A stretch of DNA of 64,000 bases from Protostelium mycophagum. Taxonomy: Eukaryota; Evosea; Variosea; Protosteliida; Protosteliaceae. The notes below the pieces were generated by a model. It was not told the origin of the DNA. It was given only the letters and a program-made list of their open reading frames with translations, and did no database searches. Location of the stretch: contig MZNV01001529.1 in the NCBI GenBank assembly GCA_002081555.1, positions 23,620-87,619 of the forward strand. Reading direction: 5' to 3'. Both the position numbers and the translations under genes were made by a program. Positions 40,109 through 52,708 of this stretch are shown here, one piece after another; the first letter of the stretch is position 1; every line of letters starts with the position of its first letter.

Positions 40109-43100
40109 ATGAATTTTGGTGTTTCCTGGGAATATTTGCGGAGTTGTAGTTTATCGGAGATATCTATCTACCGGGTAATTTATGAAAGTTCGGTGTAGAC
40201 AAACCGCAATTACGCACGCCTGAGAGAATGCGAAGTTGACGATTTCAACGTGATCAGGATGGAGCTGCTGCCTGCTGAGGTTCAGCCTTTTGGAGAGCGT
40301 GATTTCAATAGTACAGCGTATACCAGTCAGGCGATCAAGACTGGTGCTGTGAAAGAAACTCTTCAAACATTATCATCAGCTCTCGGTGTTTTAGATAAAG
40401 AACTTAATTCTCAGGTACGTATACGACACGTCATGCCACATCAGCTCTATTATTTGAGGAGATTGAGAATGATTTTCGTTAGGTCTCCCTTCACCATGAG
40501 GAACTCCTTCATCAAGTCAGTAATGTGAAAGACTTGGAGAAAATGTTGGAGGGAATACAGCTCGGAGTGGACACTCTGCAACAGAACATCAGCAGGTTCG
40601 ATCCCATCTATTTTGATACCACTCACCACTTTCAGAATCGCTAAAGAAGTGAAAGATCCAACTGTGGCGATTGCGGCCAAGACAAAACAACTCGGCTTAA
40701 TACAAGAGACGTGTGATCTTTTGAGGAAGATCATCAGGTTCACATACCTCCTTAGGAAATTAAGAGGACACGTGCAAGCTGGAAATCGAGAGCTAGCCAA
40801 AGCAGCTCAATGTCTATATGAGATAGAATCATTACGTAGAGAGACCACACTACCTTTACAAGGGATAGAGGTAGGTTCTTCTCATGAAAGTTCCGAGAAA
40901 ATTTTGGCGGGAAATAACTCTAGGAGGTGGTGGATTCAGAAGTTCGATGGATAATGAAAGCGAATGAAGATGTCATGAATAATGCTTCGAGGATGTTGAT
41001 GCAAGGCATGGAGACTCAGAACCAAATAGAAGTGTCCACTGCGGTGCAGGTGATTTCAGTTCTGAAATCAATTGAATTAATTCACATTTATTGGTGCCTT
41101 AAAACAGCGGTTAGGCATGACCAAAGTTTTTCAATTCTTTTTGTATTTTTATGAATTTAATTTCACATTTTCCTCTAAAAAAATAAAAATTTATAGGTTT
41201 TCTTCAACTTGGGAGTCTTAAAGTCTAAAATCGACGGGTGCATGTCACTTTTGACAGAACGGATGAACAAGGCGATCATGACTGTTGTGTCCACATCAGA
41301 TGACAACAGAGGCAATATATGGTTAAGAGTGGAGAAGATGACTGAGGTGATGCACACCTGCTGTGTCCAAGTCTGGCATCTACAACGAGTATTATCCAAG
41401 ACTAAAAATCCCACCAGTCACACCAATCTGATAGATGAGCTGCAGAAGGTGATTTCCCATTTTTTATTTTATTTTTTTCTATTCTGTCAAGATCTATTTT
41501 TAGCTGCAGAATCTATAAATAGATACTGCAGATTTATAAAGTGCGGCGTCAAATTTTTATCATTTCGATTTATATTGCAGATTTGGTGTAATTCTCGGTA
41601 ATGAACACGTTAATTACCGGGATTTTTAACGCGGTGCGGGGAATCCGACCAAACTCTACAATACAATGGTCTCTTTATATTTTCGCCTTGCATATGTCTT
41701 AGACTTGTTAAAGTATAGCATAGCCCTTTGCCTCTCGCAACCCAAAATGACTTGGAACTCGTGAAGTATATTTATTCACCGGCAGATGCAGTGAATTTTC
41801 AACGAAAATTAATTGATTTAATTATATTTCTGCGAATAAAAAATTTAAATGATATCAGGGAGGACATTCCATCACGAACATATTCTGGCGGGAAATTTCC
41901 CTGAAATTGACACAGAAATTTCAGCATAATTCACGTGAGTTTTTGAGAAGATATGACGTCATGACACGATATCGCAGTTCCACCCGCCATAGAGAATTCC
42001 TTTATGAGCGATTTCCCAAGATTAAACAGAAATTTCCACGAATTTTTGAAGAGGTTCCAGAACCACTACGAGGTCAAACAATCCAAGTCTCAAAGTCTAA
42101 GGTTGGAAATCTAACTTTTTTAATTAAAAATTCGTAATTTTTTTTCATGTCTACAACGCACAATCTGACGGATCTCAGTTCCGAAGAACAATCTCTCTTT
42201 TTGAATTCTCTGGGAAATTTCAGGCAGATCTACATCCGACGTGTCAGCCAGAGATTCAACGAGATCTTGGGAAAATTATTCACGGGAAAAGAAGTCCCGG
42301 AAGACACGACACATCTCACTTCCTTTATCATCGAAGAGATAGAGGTAGCCATGTCTTCTACTGAAGAACTGGTGAGTCACACTTTTAAAGTTTCAAAGAA
42401 ATGAAAAATTGATTTACTTTCCACTCCATTTATACATTTTGTCTGTATATCACTTCTGAAGAGAGCAGGCTGTCGCAGTGTCCAAGGTAGTTTCAGAGGC
42501 AATAAGTTATGTGGCTTCTAGAGCTGCATCGTTGATATCCCCTGATGGACCTAACGTATATTTTTATTCTGGAATTTTATTTTTCGGATTTTATTTCTTA
42601 TGAGGAAAGAAAACATTCGGTCTTGGCGCCAAAGTCACCGATTTAAATTTTGAAATTTTTGTTCGTTGACACGTCATTAGGTTCACTTGGACAATGTGAC
42701 ACCTGCGCAAGCCCGCAACATAAAGGTCTTCAACATGTTATGGAATTTTCATTGGAATGTGACACAAGCATTTTCTGGGAATAATATGACAGCTGTCAGA
42801 AAATCGTTGAGTCCCCATTTGGCAGAGGTAATTCACTCACTTGAAAAATTAAAATTTTTGGTTAAACCGCTGTTATCTTGTAGATAATTAAAAACAAAAA
42901 TGTCCATTAATTCACAATCTTATCCATGGGATGAGTTATGACATCATGTCATGACATCTACATCGTTGTAGATGCACAGAACACGGCCGTTTTCTTCACA
43001 AGTTTAAATCACCAAATTGAATTTATCAGGTCGAAAAAGCTGCAAAATTGATTGTGGGTCCTTTATTTGGAAAAGTAATCAGACAATTGGAAATCACCCT

Positions 43101-44076
43101 CACCGACATGCACAAGGAAAATTTTTCACAGTGAGACATCTCGATGTGATATCATGAATACTCATTCTTGGCAGGAACGAGATGACAGCCGAAGTACAGA
43201 CGTCACAATATCTTAAAGTGTTGCAGCAGCAAGTGTATATGTTTTACACACATATCATTCCGAAATTTTTGAATGGAGAATGGCTGCAACAACAAACACA
43301 CACGCTGGCCTCCCGCCTCTTGAGGTGAAATTTCGACGAAATTTAAATGAAAATTCATCGACTTGAAAATTCTCTGAGTATTCTGAGAAATTTTCGCGGA
43401 TTTTTAAAATTGAAGAATGTAACTTTTTTAGTTTTTTTGTGAGGCACGCATCATTGATCAGACCGCTCGGCGAGGCCGGAAAATTAATATTAGCCGCAGA
43501 CATGGCACAGTTGGAGCTTAGCGTGGCCATGTTGCAGCCTCTCAACACTCTGGGACAGAATTACAGAGCTCTTAGAGCCTTCAGACCTTTCATCTTTAAA
43601 GAGGTAACATTCGGTCAACAAAACATTCTTTCGGCGCAATACAAGGTCAAACTGATGCACCGCGGCTCTGCAGAGTACAGGGACTCTCCACAAAAACATG
43701 CGTGTCGGGGATCATTGATTGAGATATCTTAGTTGTCTGTCATCGTAGAAAACCCTGACCGAGATCTGCCTCCATCAGCCATCTTCCATCATCTCATCTC
43801 CAGAGCACCAGCCACTCTCCAACTTCCTCATCAACTGAAGAAGATGTCGATCATGCAGTATTCAGGTACTTGATTTTTACAAATCGCAGCCTGATAAAAA
43901 CAGACTGGATGGACCACCACAGCGAAGCCCAGACGTGGAGCCTCGTGAAAGAATGTCTAAATCAATACGCGGCACAAGTGAACAGCAGAGGAGAAAAAGA
44001 GTTCACACCGTATTACCCGGCGATACTGAACATGGCAGAGACCCTCTTGCAATCTTGGTCCGAAAAGAATAAATGA
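40109..44076 (+). CDS. COG5: Conserved oligomeric Golgi complex subunit 5
   Basis: COG subunit of the lobe-B tethering complex for retrograde vesicles at the Golgi. The N-terminal half gives [40 protein letters not shown], then [40 protein letters not shown] and [20 protein letters not shown], matching the animal COG5 coiled-coil region. Middle: [21 protein letters not shown]-terminus: [34 protein letters not shown] and [14 protein letters not shown], ending [13 protein letters not shown]-stop at 44074-44076. The proposed first exon [20 protein letters not shown] starts at 40109 and splices via a 24-nt intron (40175-40198) into [20 protein letters not shown]. More than 12 introns, several with palindromic words. 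The C-terminal identity is very strong; the start is less certain. Confidence 0.92.
42938..42974. repeat. Paired palindromes in a COG5 intron
   Basis: Two adjacent inverted repeats: one built on ATGTCATGACAT (about 42945-42956), then CATCTACA-TCGT-TGTAGATG at 42955-42974 (8-bp stem, 4-nt loop). The second is a complete two-arm form of the GTTGTAG/CTACAAC word seen alone in many other introns of the window. Confidence 0.7.
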
Positions 44077-44586
44077 GCTGTGTAATTTTGAATAGAAGGT
44101 CACGGTTACTTGGTCTGTTAACAAAAGTTTTCAATATTCGAGGGAATTGAACAAGTTAGTGCCGAGAATGTCAGCAAATGTTGCAACACTCACAGCAAAC
44201 TCCGTGTGTACATTAAATCACCAAAAGGCTATTTGGAGGGTTGTCAACGGCATGGGCGACTGAGTATTTATTTCAAGGGTGGAGAGGAGTGCCGTAGAAT
44301 AATTGCTGTAATTTGTTTTGTCGATCCATTTCAGCAAATCTAGAAAAAATAATTTGATATTTTAAGTTTCATTTTGCACCAATGGCCAGTGACGCAAAAA
44401 TTGTGATCAATCCTGACCTGAAGATGAGTTTAGACAAGTGGGGCTCTGTTTATCTTGATTACCATAGTGTCGAGGAGGTTATTTGAAATATTTTTTAAAT
44501 CCAAAAAGAAGGCGGGAAATTTTTTGCTTTTCGAAAAACGGAAAAACACAACAGAAAAGAGATCACACATTCATCACAATCACAAA
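44077..44586. other. Intergenic spacer upstream of translin
   Basis: About 510 bp between COG5 and translin on the same strand. A 34-codon frame beginning near 44382 (MASDAKIVINPDLKMSLDKW) is the only peptide of note; it could be a short upstream exon or frame of the translin transcript, but no splice to translin was found. Purine-rich DNA follows just before the translin ATG. Confidence 0.4.
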
Positions 44587-45558
44587 ATGGAGGAGGCATT
44601 TTTAAAATGTAACGAGATATTGGAGGCAGAGAGTAAGATAAAGGAGGACTTGAAGCCTTTACAGAAAGACATTGAACAGTTGGCACGAGCCATGTTGGCG
44701 ACGTTGCAGCAAATCCACGGCAAGATCAACCAAAGTGAGTATCTCTGTGAACTCTTCCTATTAATGATCTCTTTAGTACCTGAGATCTGTGATAAAGTCA
44801 ACGATATGTTACCCCAGCTCAGAGGAAATTTTGAAAAATTATCGCAGGCTATTCCTGAGGGCATGGTCCACAAGTGAGCGAAGATCTTTCTTAAAAGAGG
44901 TTAATCATGACAGATATCAATTCACCTCCAAACATTCTCTCAGTCAGATCGTCTTTGTGTTGGCGCTGGCGGAATGGCTGAAGACAAGAGAGTTGATCAA
45001 GCCAGAGATGGTCACAGAGAGGGTAAGTTCAACAAGTACACATTAACATGTGGTCCAGACGTTCATCGATGTACATCGCAGCAATAAAAAATCTGATCAT
45101 CGAAATCTAGATCATGGGCTCAGCCACGGCGAAAGGACTGACTGTGGATTTAGAGGAATATCTCTATGGTATCTGCTCCATTCCAAATGAGCTGGTGAGT
45201 GAATCATCTGACTCATTGTTCACCTGCTTTTAATGTTTTTTTGTTGTTTTATTTTTTATATTTTGTAAATTCTGCTGATCAGATGAAAGTCCAGACTATG
45301 TGTGAACAGCGTCACCGCCTCTAATTTCGAGCTCCCCATGCAAATCAACCAATTTGTGGGTGAAATTTATGCCGGGTTCAGACTTCTGAACCTGAAGAAT
45401 GATGGATTAAGAAAGAAATACGATGGAATCAAGTGAGTCCAGATCATTTGAAATGACGTCTGACAAAATGCAGATATGATATGAAGAAGATCGAAGAAGT
45501 TGTATATGACATCAGCATAAGAAAACTGGTCCCTCCTGCCGTGACAACACAAACATAA
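44587..45558 (+). CDS. TSN: Translin
   Basis: Single-stranded nucleic-acid-binding protein; with TRAX it forms the C3PO nuclease that helps activate RISC in animals and processes tRNA precursors in fungi. Start MEEAFLKCNEILEAESKIKE; then LKPLQKDIEQLARAMLATLQ, QIHGKINQ, KYQFTSKHSLSQIVFVLALA (the first residue is variable), EWLKTRELIKPEMVTER and AKGLTVDLEEYLYGICSIPN. The acceptor AAAG before TCCAGA restores NELSRLCVNSVTASNFELP. The end GEIYAGFRLLNLKNDGLRKK, YDGIKYDMKKIEEVVYDISI matches translin closely; stop at 45556-45558. Length (about 225 residues) is normal. No TRAX gene lies in the window. A perfect 36-nt palindrome starts 51 bp after the stop. Confidence 0.93.
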
Positions 45559-45608
45559 AATTAGAGTTCATGCTGGGTGATTTTCGTTGCTTTCTGAAGT
45601 TCTAAGTG

Positions 45609-45644
45609 TGATCATTTTCCTTGAGCGCTCAAGGAAAATGATCA
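45609..45644. repeat. Perfect 36-nt palindrome without a loop
   Basis: The left half is TGATCATTTTCCTTGAGC (45609-45626) and the right half (45627-45644) is its exact reverse complement, centred on AGCGCT. Eighteen base pairs with no spacer is far beyond chance. It lies 3' of translin and between two converging genes, where a transcript from either strand would form the same hairpin. Possible roles are 3'-end formation, a dimeric protein-binding site, or the trace of a mobile element. Confidence 0.95.
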
Positions 45645-46107
45645 ACAATCCCATCTCAGAGGGTACGATGATGGAATCATTATGGAAGACAAAGCTGAAG
45701 TTAACGAAGGCACATTAGATTCTTTCATTTTATTGGATTAGTTTTAAATGTCGAGGGGCTTTCACAAAAAAAGAGATACCTCTCCAACGTTCAGAGACCA
45801 CCTTTTTAATCTTCGAGCAGAATGTTTCTGGACACGATCACATGATCAGCCCTCAACGATGCTTCCGAAAATGATCTCAAACTTTTCGATTTCCTCGTTG
45901 TAGTGAGCCATTCGCCAAATGATTTTTTTTTGAAAACAATGCACAGTCTTTGATCTGCAGCTGGTGTCTGCACATTGTGCGGCCACAATTTTTTTATGTT
46001 GACAAATAAATTTGAAAAGCTCTAGAACTTGGTATCATTTTGAGTGAACTCAATGCACAGTACATTTTTGTCAACGGTGAAAAGAGTAAATATAGCCAGG
46101 ATCATTT
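45645..46107. other. Convergent spacer
   Basis: About 460 bp between the palindrome and the stop of the large reverse gene. A GTTGTAG word occurs at about 45896. Short reverse frames (for example 45806-45988) show no domain. No gene called. Confidence 0.45.
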
Positions 46108-49100
46108 TTATAAATCATCTGGGGGAAAATCGGAGATCTGCTTGCGGTTCTGAAAAGGTCGGAAGACAAAGAGTGAGTCGTCCGGGGTGATGCTGTCCTG
46201 CTGACTTTCCTCCAATCGGACTGGCATCTTTGTGCTGGTGGCAGGTGTCGGAGTGGATGTGTTTGTCACCTTTGGAGGTGATTTCATTGGAGGAGGCGTT
46301 TTGTTCTGACCCTGACGAATGTCACTCGTGTGTCATAAAGATGTCAAAATGTCACCTCCCCAGTTTCTAAAAATAGAATTAGCCTCTGAATACATTGTCT
46401 GAGGTTTCCTGTCTTGCACGTTCAGTTGTAGACGGACAAAAAATAAATACCTTTTTCAAATTATTTTGGATGCAAAATTCCACGATCTCGTCTTTGTAAT
46501 AGTTCTGAAACATCTCATCGTAAGTTATTCCTTTCACTACAGGCGGTCTGTTTGGCTTCTAATTCATATCAGCACGGTAATAAACGTGAGATTAAGCGTT
46601 TGTTACCGTGACTCGTTTGTGCCTGCCGCGCTTTGCGGGCGGTTGTGTTTCTGGCTGGGATTGTTCGACCTCTATGCTTCTCTTTGCAGGTGTGATCTCT
46701 TGATATCTGGCTGCTATTTTTAGAATCTATTTTTCATTCTACAACGAGACAATACCTGGCTTATTAACTTCTCTGTTTGATGACGTCATCATAGCGTCAG
46801 GATTTTCTTGCACAGAGGGGATACCCTCCTTATTCGTATTGGGTGGAATGCGTACTGCTTGAGTTTGTGACGGGGCTTGTGTCATAATTTGACTCGTTGT
46901 AGATTGGCTCTGCAGAGCAATCGTCGCCCCAGGGTGAATTGTAGATGATTGATTTCGGACCGACGCAATCAATTGTACCACCGTATTTGCACGCGGGAGT
47001 CTGGAGATGGGGGGTGCTGGGAAGATTGGGTATGGTGGACCGGTAGTTCGAGTTGTAGATGAGCCGATCTCTGGTTTTCTGGTACTATTTTTGGTAGCGT
47101 TTACCGACTTGAAGGGAGGTACTGGTGCGCTGTTCTTCACCTAATGATATTCAATTTCCCGCCAAAATCAATTTTTAAGATTTGAAACTCACCGTTATAA
47201 TCTCGTTTTGTTTCGGTGCAGATTCATTCGATTTCTATTATTCATCATCCTTCAACTATTTCAAAGATCATTTACCGTTGAAATCGTTTTTGTGGACAAC
47301 CAACCGTCTTGCACGTCACCCCCTCTTTGCACATTCCCAACGTCTGCATGTGCATGATCTACAATGGTCGACGCCTGATTGTAGAATTGGATGGGTGCCT
47401 GTGTGGGCTCTTGTGTCTCCCCTTCATTCGTTATGTGCTGGCTGGTTGTAGATGGAGGTGTTTCTGTAGGAAGGGCGACCCTTTGGGCTAAGGAAGATAT
47501 CTCTGCCAAGTGTTGAAGGTCATTTCGCAAGTCGTAATGGCCTTCCTCTTCTGCGAGTGGGACTTGGTCGTGTTGGGACTCCAGAGTATCCGCTTCCATG
47601 ATGAATCGCTCGTTAACTACCGCGGTGATACGTGTTGTCTCCTCTGGTAACATCAACTCTTCTCTGGGATCTTGGGTGTTCTCCATCGTCGAAATGTCGA
47701 CATTTTTCTGTGTACAGTTTGTGTTTGCGATTTCAACCGTCGGAACCATGTTGTCGACATTTACGAGTGATTGGATAGTTTCCATCGGATTCGTTGATAT
47801 CGTGTCGACATTTTTGGGTGCAGGATTGGCTATTATGGTCGACACTGGCGTGTCGACTTTTCTTCGTGAAGAGTTGATGTAGTGAGAGATCCACGCCTCG
47901 TCTTCTGCATGATGAAGCTCTGACATTCTATTGAGCCTCTGCATCTTGGCCTTGCTTTCTGTTTCTATTCTTGTGGACACCTCTCTGGCACGTTGTAGAT
48001 TGTCAAGTATGAGTTGAGTATCGGGGCAGTGTCGGGGTGGGATGAGGGAGTGGGGAATGATTAACGCATCGCCAAGTGATCTTCAACCAATCAATTGAAA
48101 TTTCGAGTAGATTTCGGATTACGTACATGGGCTTGGCACCCCATTCGATGTCCTTTTCGTAGTTATGATTGAGGATATTCTCTTCGCAGAATGTGATGAC
48201 ACCTCTGATCATTTCTGGTAGTTTTATCTGGTCACAGTCCGCTTCGCACAACTGAAGTTGTTCAACACATATCAACTTCCATATAGAACGTAGGAGCATG
48301 ATTGGAGTGATCACTCAATAACTTGGCAGATTTACGAAAATTTTTCTTCATTGAAGAAGATTCCCAAAGATTACCTCTGAGAGAACTTGGGACATGTGAT
48401 CCATTCCGATGAGGCTGAAATCACGTTGCGAGGTAAAATGTGTCAGAAATCTCTCCGCTCTTTTCACGACTTGACTTCTCTTGACGTCTTTGGAGCGTAA
48501 CATCTGTCATAAATCAATCATCGATTTTGATATGAGTTCCATACCAATAAAACATAAAGAATGTGGTTGTTCTTGAGTGGTCTGCACACCAAGATGCTAT
48601 CCAATACAAACTTCAATATGTCAGATATGTCGAAATGACACAGAGGTACCTGACACCAAGGGGATGTAATGTGAGGCTCTTCCTTGAGGATATGTTCTAA
48701 AGCATCCAATGCCATATTCGCGATCCATTCATTATCCTTCCTTTATCAACGAAAAATAGCCGAATAAAATATGCATAAGGTTGGAAAATCCAAAGCAGAA
48801 TACCTCCAGAACCAAAGACAATGCCACCAGAAATAAATGCCTTATCGAGATGCGTTGACCATCATTCAATTTAATTCCTGCAGTGAGGCCTAATGCTAAT
48901 ATCTTCAGATCAAGTAATACAGCCGACCCACCTTGTACCATCGGGTTGATATCCTTACAGCACCTTAAAAGGTGAGGAACAATGTTGACTTCCGACACCT
49001 GATATCTTTGATGAGAGATAGTATCAATATTCAGGAGTGGCATCATCTGAATGTGTAATAACATAGCTGCTGTCGATGCTGAATTTCCATTCAAACCCTC

Positions 49101-52100
49101 CAATACCTTGAGATAATATCAACATGTGGCCGTGAAGAAAAAGTTGATCTACCTCTGAAGAAGCTAGTGCCGATGACATCCCTTGAACCATGGACTTGTG
49201 ATTTGGCCACCGAACTATAAATAGATTTATCAAATTCAAAGCCCTGGCAGGTACCCTCTTGTCGTCGCTTCCTGCAGACAACCTGAATTTTCTCAGAAAA
49301 TTCACTTCAGAGATATCTCACCTCAAGAACCCTTGTATACAAGAGACGTCGTTTTCTGGGGTGTCACAATTCCTCTTTGCGAATAACAATATCTTCTCTA
49401 ATATATTGTACAATGGATCCAACGCTTGCTCTTCCTTCGACTCACTCACCTTCACAATTAGAAAAAATTTTCCGATGATTTTTTCACCTTGGTGATGATC
49501 TGTTGCATCTTTGCCGATGTGCAAACTGAGCTCACAATGGACTCATCTACAATCCTGTAGAGAAAGTGCAGACAAATGATCAAGAGCCTGTCTACTGGAA
49601 TATTCTCGGAAATCTCTATACACAGGGTGGAGAGATACCCGAAGACCTCTTCTCTTTCACAAAGTCCGCGTCGGGTCATGCCGAGCCAAGGCTCAAAATC
49701 CTCGTCGTTGAATTCTGAAAGAGTTTGAAATCAACGATCGAATCTTGTGAAACTTCACCTCGTAAATCCCGAAGGAACAGTAGGCTGGCAGCGAACTGAT
49801 CGTTTCAGAGAGAAAACAACATGCCGAGTATTTTAACTCACATTATTTCTTCTCAGAGTTTTGAGGTTTGGCTGTCTCCACATCCAGTTTATAAATTTGG
49901 GGTCTTGAATGGCCCAAGGGAATCCCTCCTTCACGTCTATTTGCCTACTCTCTGCCACGTTGCACACTTTTACCCTCCACTGGGACATCACTGGGTGTTC
50001 TGAAGGCGGGTCGTCCAATATCTTCTTTTTGTAAGAAATTTCATCAGAATTTCTGAAACCTCAAACTACAACGTACCGAGAGTATTAGCATGACTCGGAC
50101 GACAACAGTCGTAGGAGCACTTAGGAAATGGGTACTGTTCAGTAATGGCGCTAAAATCTCCAAAACACCCTCTTTGGCGACGATCCTGCTTCTTATGAGA
50201 TCATCGTGTTATTTTCAAGTAAAAATCTGACCAGTCTCCGCATGATATTGAGCAACACAGTACAGATATCACACATGATTTCACCATGGAGACCTCGCTC
50301 TGGCTTCTCCAGTCGCACTCTTGTCTCATCAAAGGTGACAGATGTGTCATCGCCTCATCTGTCAAATGTCATCGTGACATCGTGACCTGATGAATATTCA
50401 TCACCTTGAGGTCTCAAATACGAGATGATATCGTGGGTCTTCCACGATGATATCTCCACATCACTGCTGTACCCGCATTTTTTCAACAGCGACAAGAGAA
50501 AGTCGTCGAGCAATGTGCAGAGAGAGACTTCTTCGAATTGCCCTCGAAGTTCTAGTGTTAAAGTGATGAAACTAAGTCCAACTGCGATTTTTCAATAAGG
50601 TCAGGGCACCATTTTAGATGTAGAAATAACAATTTTGACCCACCCAATTTCCGCGCGAATTTGAGAGATGGGGGGAAACCTTCCCTCTGTAGCACCACCA
50701 TGAGCAACTTGTAGAAAGACAAGAAAAAAGACACCGACTCGATGTGCCTGAAATTCATCTGATATCTCATCAGTATCATCTGCAACGACTCATCACATAC
50801 CATGACTAGGGGTAAGATATCTTCCTCTAGTTTTTGTAGTACGATGAGAGGGTCCGCACAATTACACCGTAATAATGATGTCAGGCATCCGCATACCACA
50901 TGCAGTAAGATCCAGCAGTCTTCTGTCGGTGCGTGTACATTGTGGATCCATTTTAGTCCATCTCCAATGGTTTCGTCCACTTCAGTTGTATCTAACTGCA
51001 CCTGGAAGATGGTCATTTCTCCGTAAAACCTAGTATCTATTGAGTGACCTTGTTCAACCCGCTTGCGACGGTTAAAAACAGATTCCAAGTGAAGCCGAAA
51101 ACGTTCAATTGTTCTGACGCGGGTTCTGGAATTTTCGTCTGTGGTGGCACTCTCGAAAACCCCGCTCGGACGATTCCCAATAGTTTCCGAGAAATTTCAT
51201 TCGTCATCTGGAGAATATCAGCCATCTACAACGAGGTAATCTACCCCGACCGGCTCAGGCGTTACAGAGCTCAAAAGTAATAGCGCAGAGTTAATGATAG
51301 ACGACGGGCCATTCACAAGGGATAATGTGACATCTACAAATGTGGTGTGCGCTACAAAATATGAGAAAAATCAACATAACCTTCCGGGGTCACCTTGTCT
51401 CATGCGTGATTTTATATGAGGATTATTGATATTATTTAAGTTTGTTAGGGTTTGAAGTGTGACGAGAATAACCAACGGTGAATTGCATCTCAGTGCCTCT
51501 GTCAGAAATTCTGTAAGATATTATCCATATATATGTGCAGATGTCGTGACCATACCTATGATATCGCCATCTGCGATCGTTTTTGGATCTATATATGGTA
51601 TCATCTCGCTCAATGTTTCTATCCCATTGGCCTGTACATCATGAGTTTATATACTGTTTTTTTACCTCACCTGAATATCTTTACTTGTGGACAATATGAG
51701 GGTCTTGACGGCTTTGACCGCTGTATCATTAGATGTTCTCTTCGCTCGTATAAACATCCTCAATACCACTGTCGTATTTTTGAATAAAATTTGGTATCGC
51801 GCGATAACGTGATGGATTACCAGAGGCATTTAGCTTGAGAGATTCCAAGGTGGAATTTAAAATACAATTTGAAATGACATCCAAACATTGATTCGAAATA
51901 TCCGCCAGCCAGCGTTGTCCCAAATCCTGCGACGAGACACGTAAAATGATCTGAGATATCATTAATAAAATAATATCAAAAAATCTTACCAAGAATACAA
52001 TCGATTGTATATCTGTAAAGTGAATCAGACGACATGGAAGTAAATTATTGACAAACGAAATACCTTCTGCAGGGAAAACGATCCCTCCCTTTATCAAATG

Positions 52101-52708
52101 TTCCAAAAATTCTGGCTGAGATTGGACCAAAATTCCAGTCCTGTGCTCAGCTATTGTTTTCGTGGAGAGCGTATTTGCTATAAACCGTAGTAATCTCGAA
52201 CTGGCCTTCCAACCCAACCAACGTATCTGAAATATTTTAATTTCAAATCTGAAGAACGATTTCTTGGGATATTTGAAGTTTTTACCTTTACGAATACAAG
52301 CTGTACGAGAAAGCCGTATGCAGAGAGATGTGCTGGGAAAACTGAGTATATCTCTTCTGCGAGGGAAGCTAGACCCTCTTCGCCGCCTGACATCACTGAC
52401 ATCATCAGATGAAGAAATGATGTGAAGAAGCTTCGATGACGTCATCACCTTGCACGAGGCCGTTACAAATCTTCTCCATGACGATGTGATTAGAGGCGAT
52501 AGACGTGGTTAGGCTCTGGTCTGCGGAAAGAATCTGTTCCAGTTATTAACCCCCCAGGTGATCGAGATCATGGTGGTGAGTTTAAAGATCTTACTTTCTG
52601 TGCCTTCTGGAGCAGTTGTCTGAGAGAATATCTCGGCGTGTCCTCTGACACGAACGTGTCGGCAGCGCAGTGAAAGCAGAATATGGAACCAGAGGCCAGG
52701 ATCATCAT
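46108..52708 (-). CDS. Very large helical-repeat-like protein with disordered tail, unidentified
   Basis: Start MMILASGSIFCFHCAADTFV at 52708, spliced to ILSADQSLTTSIASNHIVME and then GGEEGLASLAEEIYSVFPAH. Dozens of Leu-rich helical exons follow, for example RWLGWKASSRLLRFIANTLS, QRWLADISNQCLDVISNCIL, CWILLHVVCGCLTSLLRCNC, VNIVPHLLRCCKDINPMVQG, MLLRSIWKLICVEQLQLCEA. This suggests an ARM/HEAT-like superhelix. Near 48000 the exon SLGDALIIPHSLIPPRH runs into a coiled coil (LILDNLQRAREVSTRIETES), then a long Ser/Thr/Pro/Asn-rich region (47980-46740). A C-terminal piece has KPNRPPVVKGITYDEMFQNY and EIVEFCIQNNLKK, ending DFPPDDL-stop at 46108-46110. Estimated about 1,900 residues. I cannot name the family. 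A two-gene reading (break near 48 kb) is possible, but the exon at 48000 joins in phase. Confidence 0.55.

Noticed and set aside
40250-44076. Exo70 as identity of the exons at 40-44 kb
   Set aside because: Motifs such as [27 protein letters not shown] and [11 protein letters not shown] match COG5, not Exo70.
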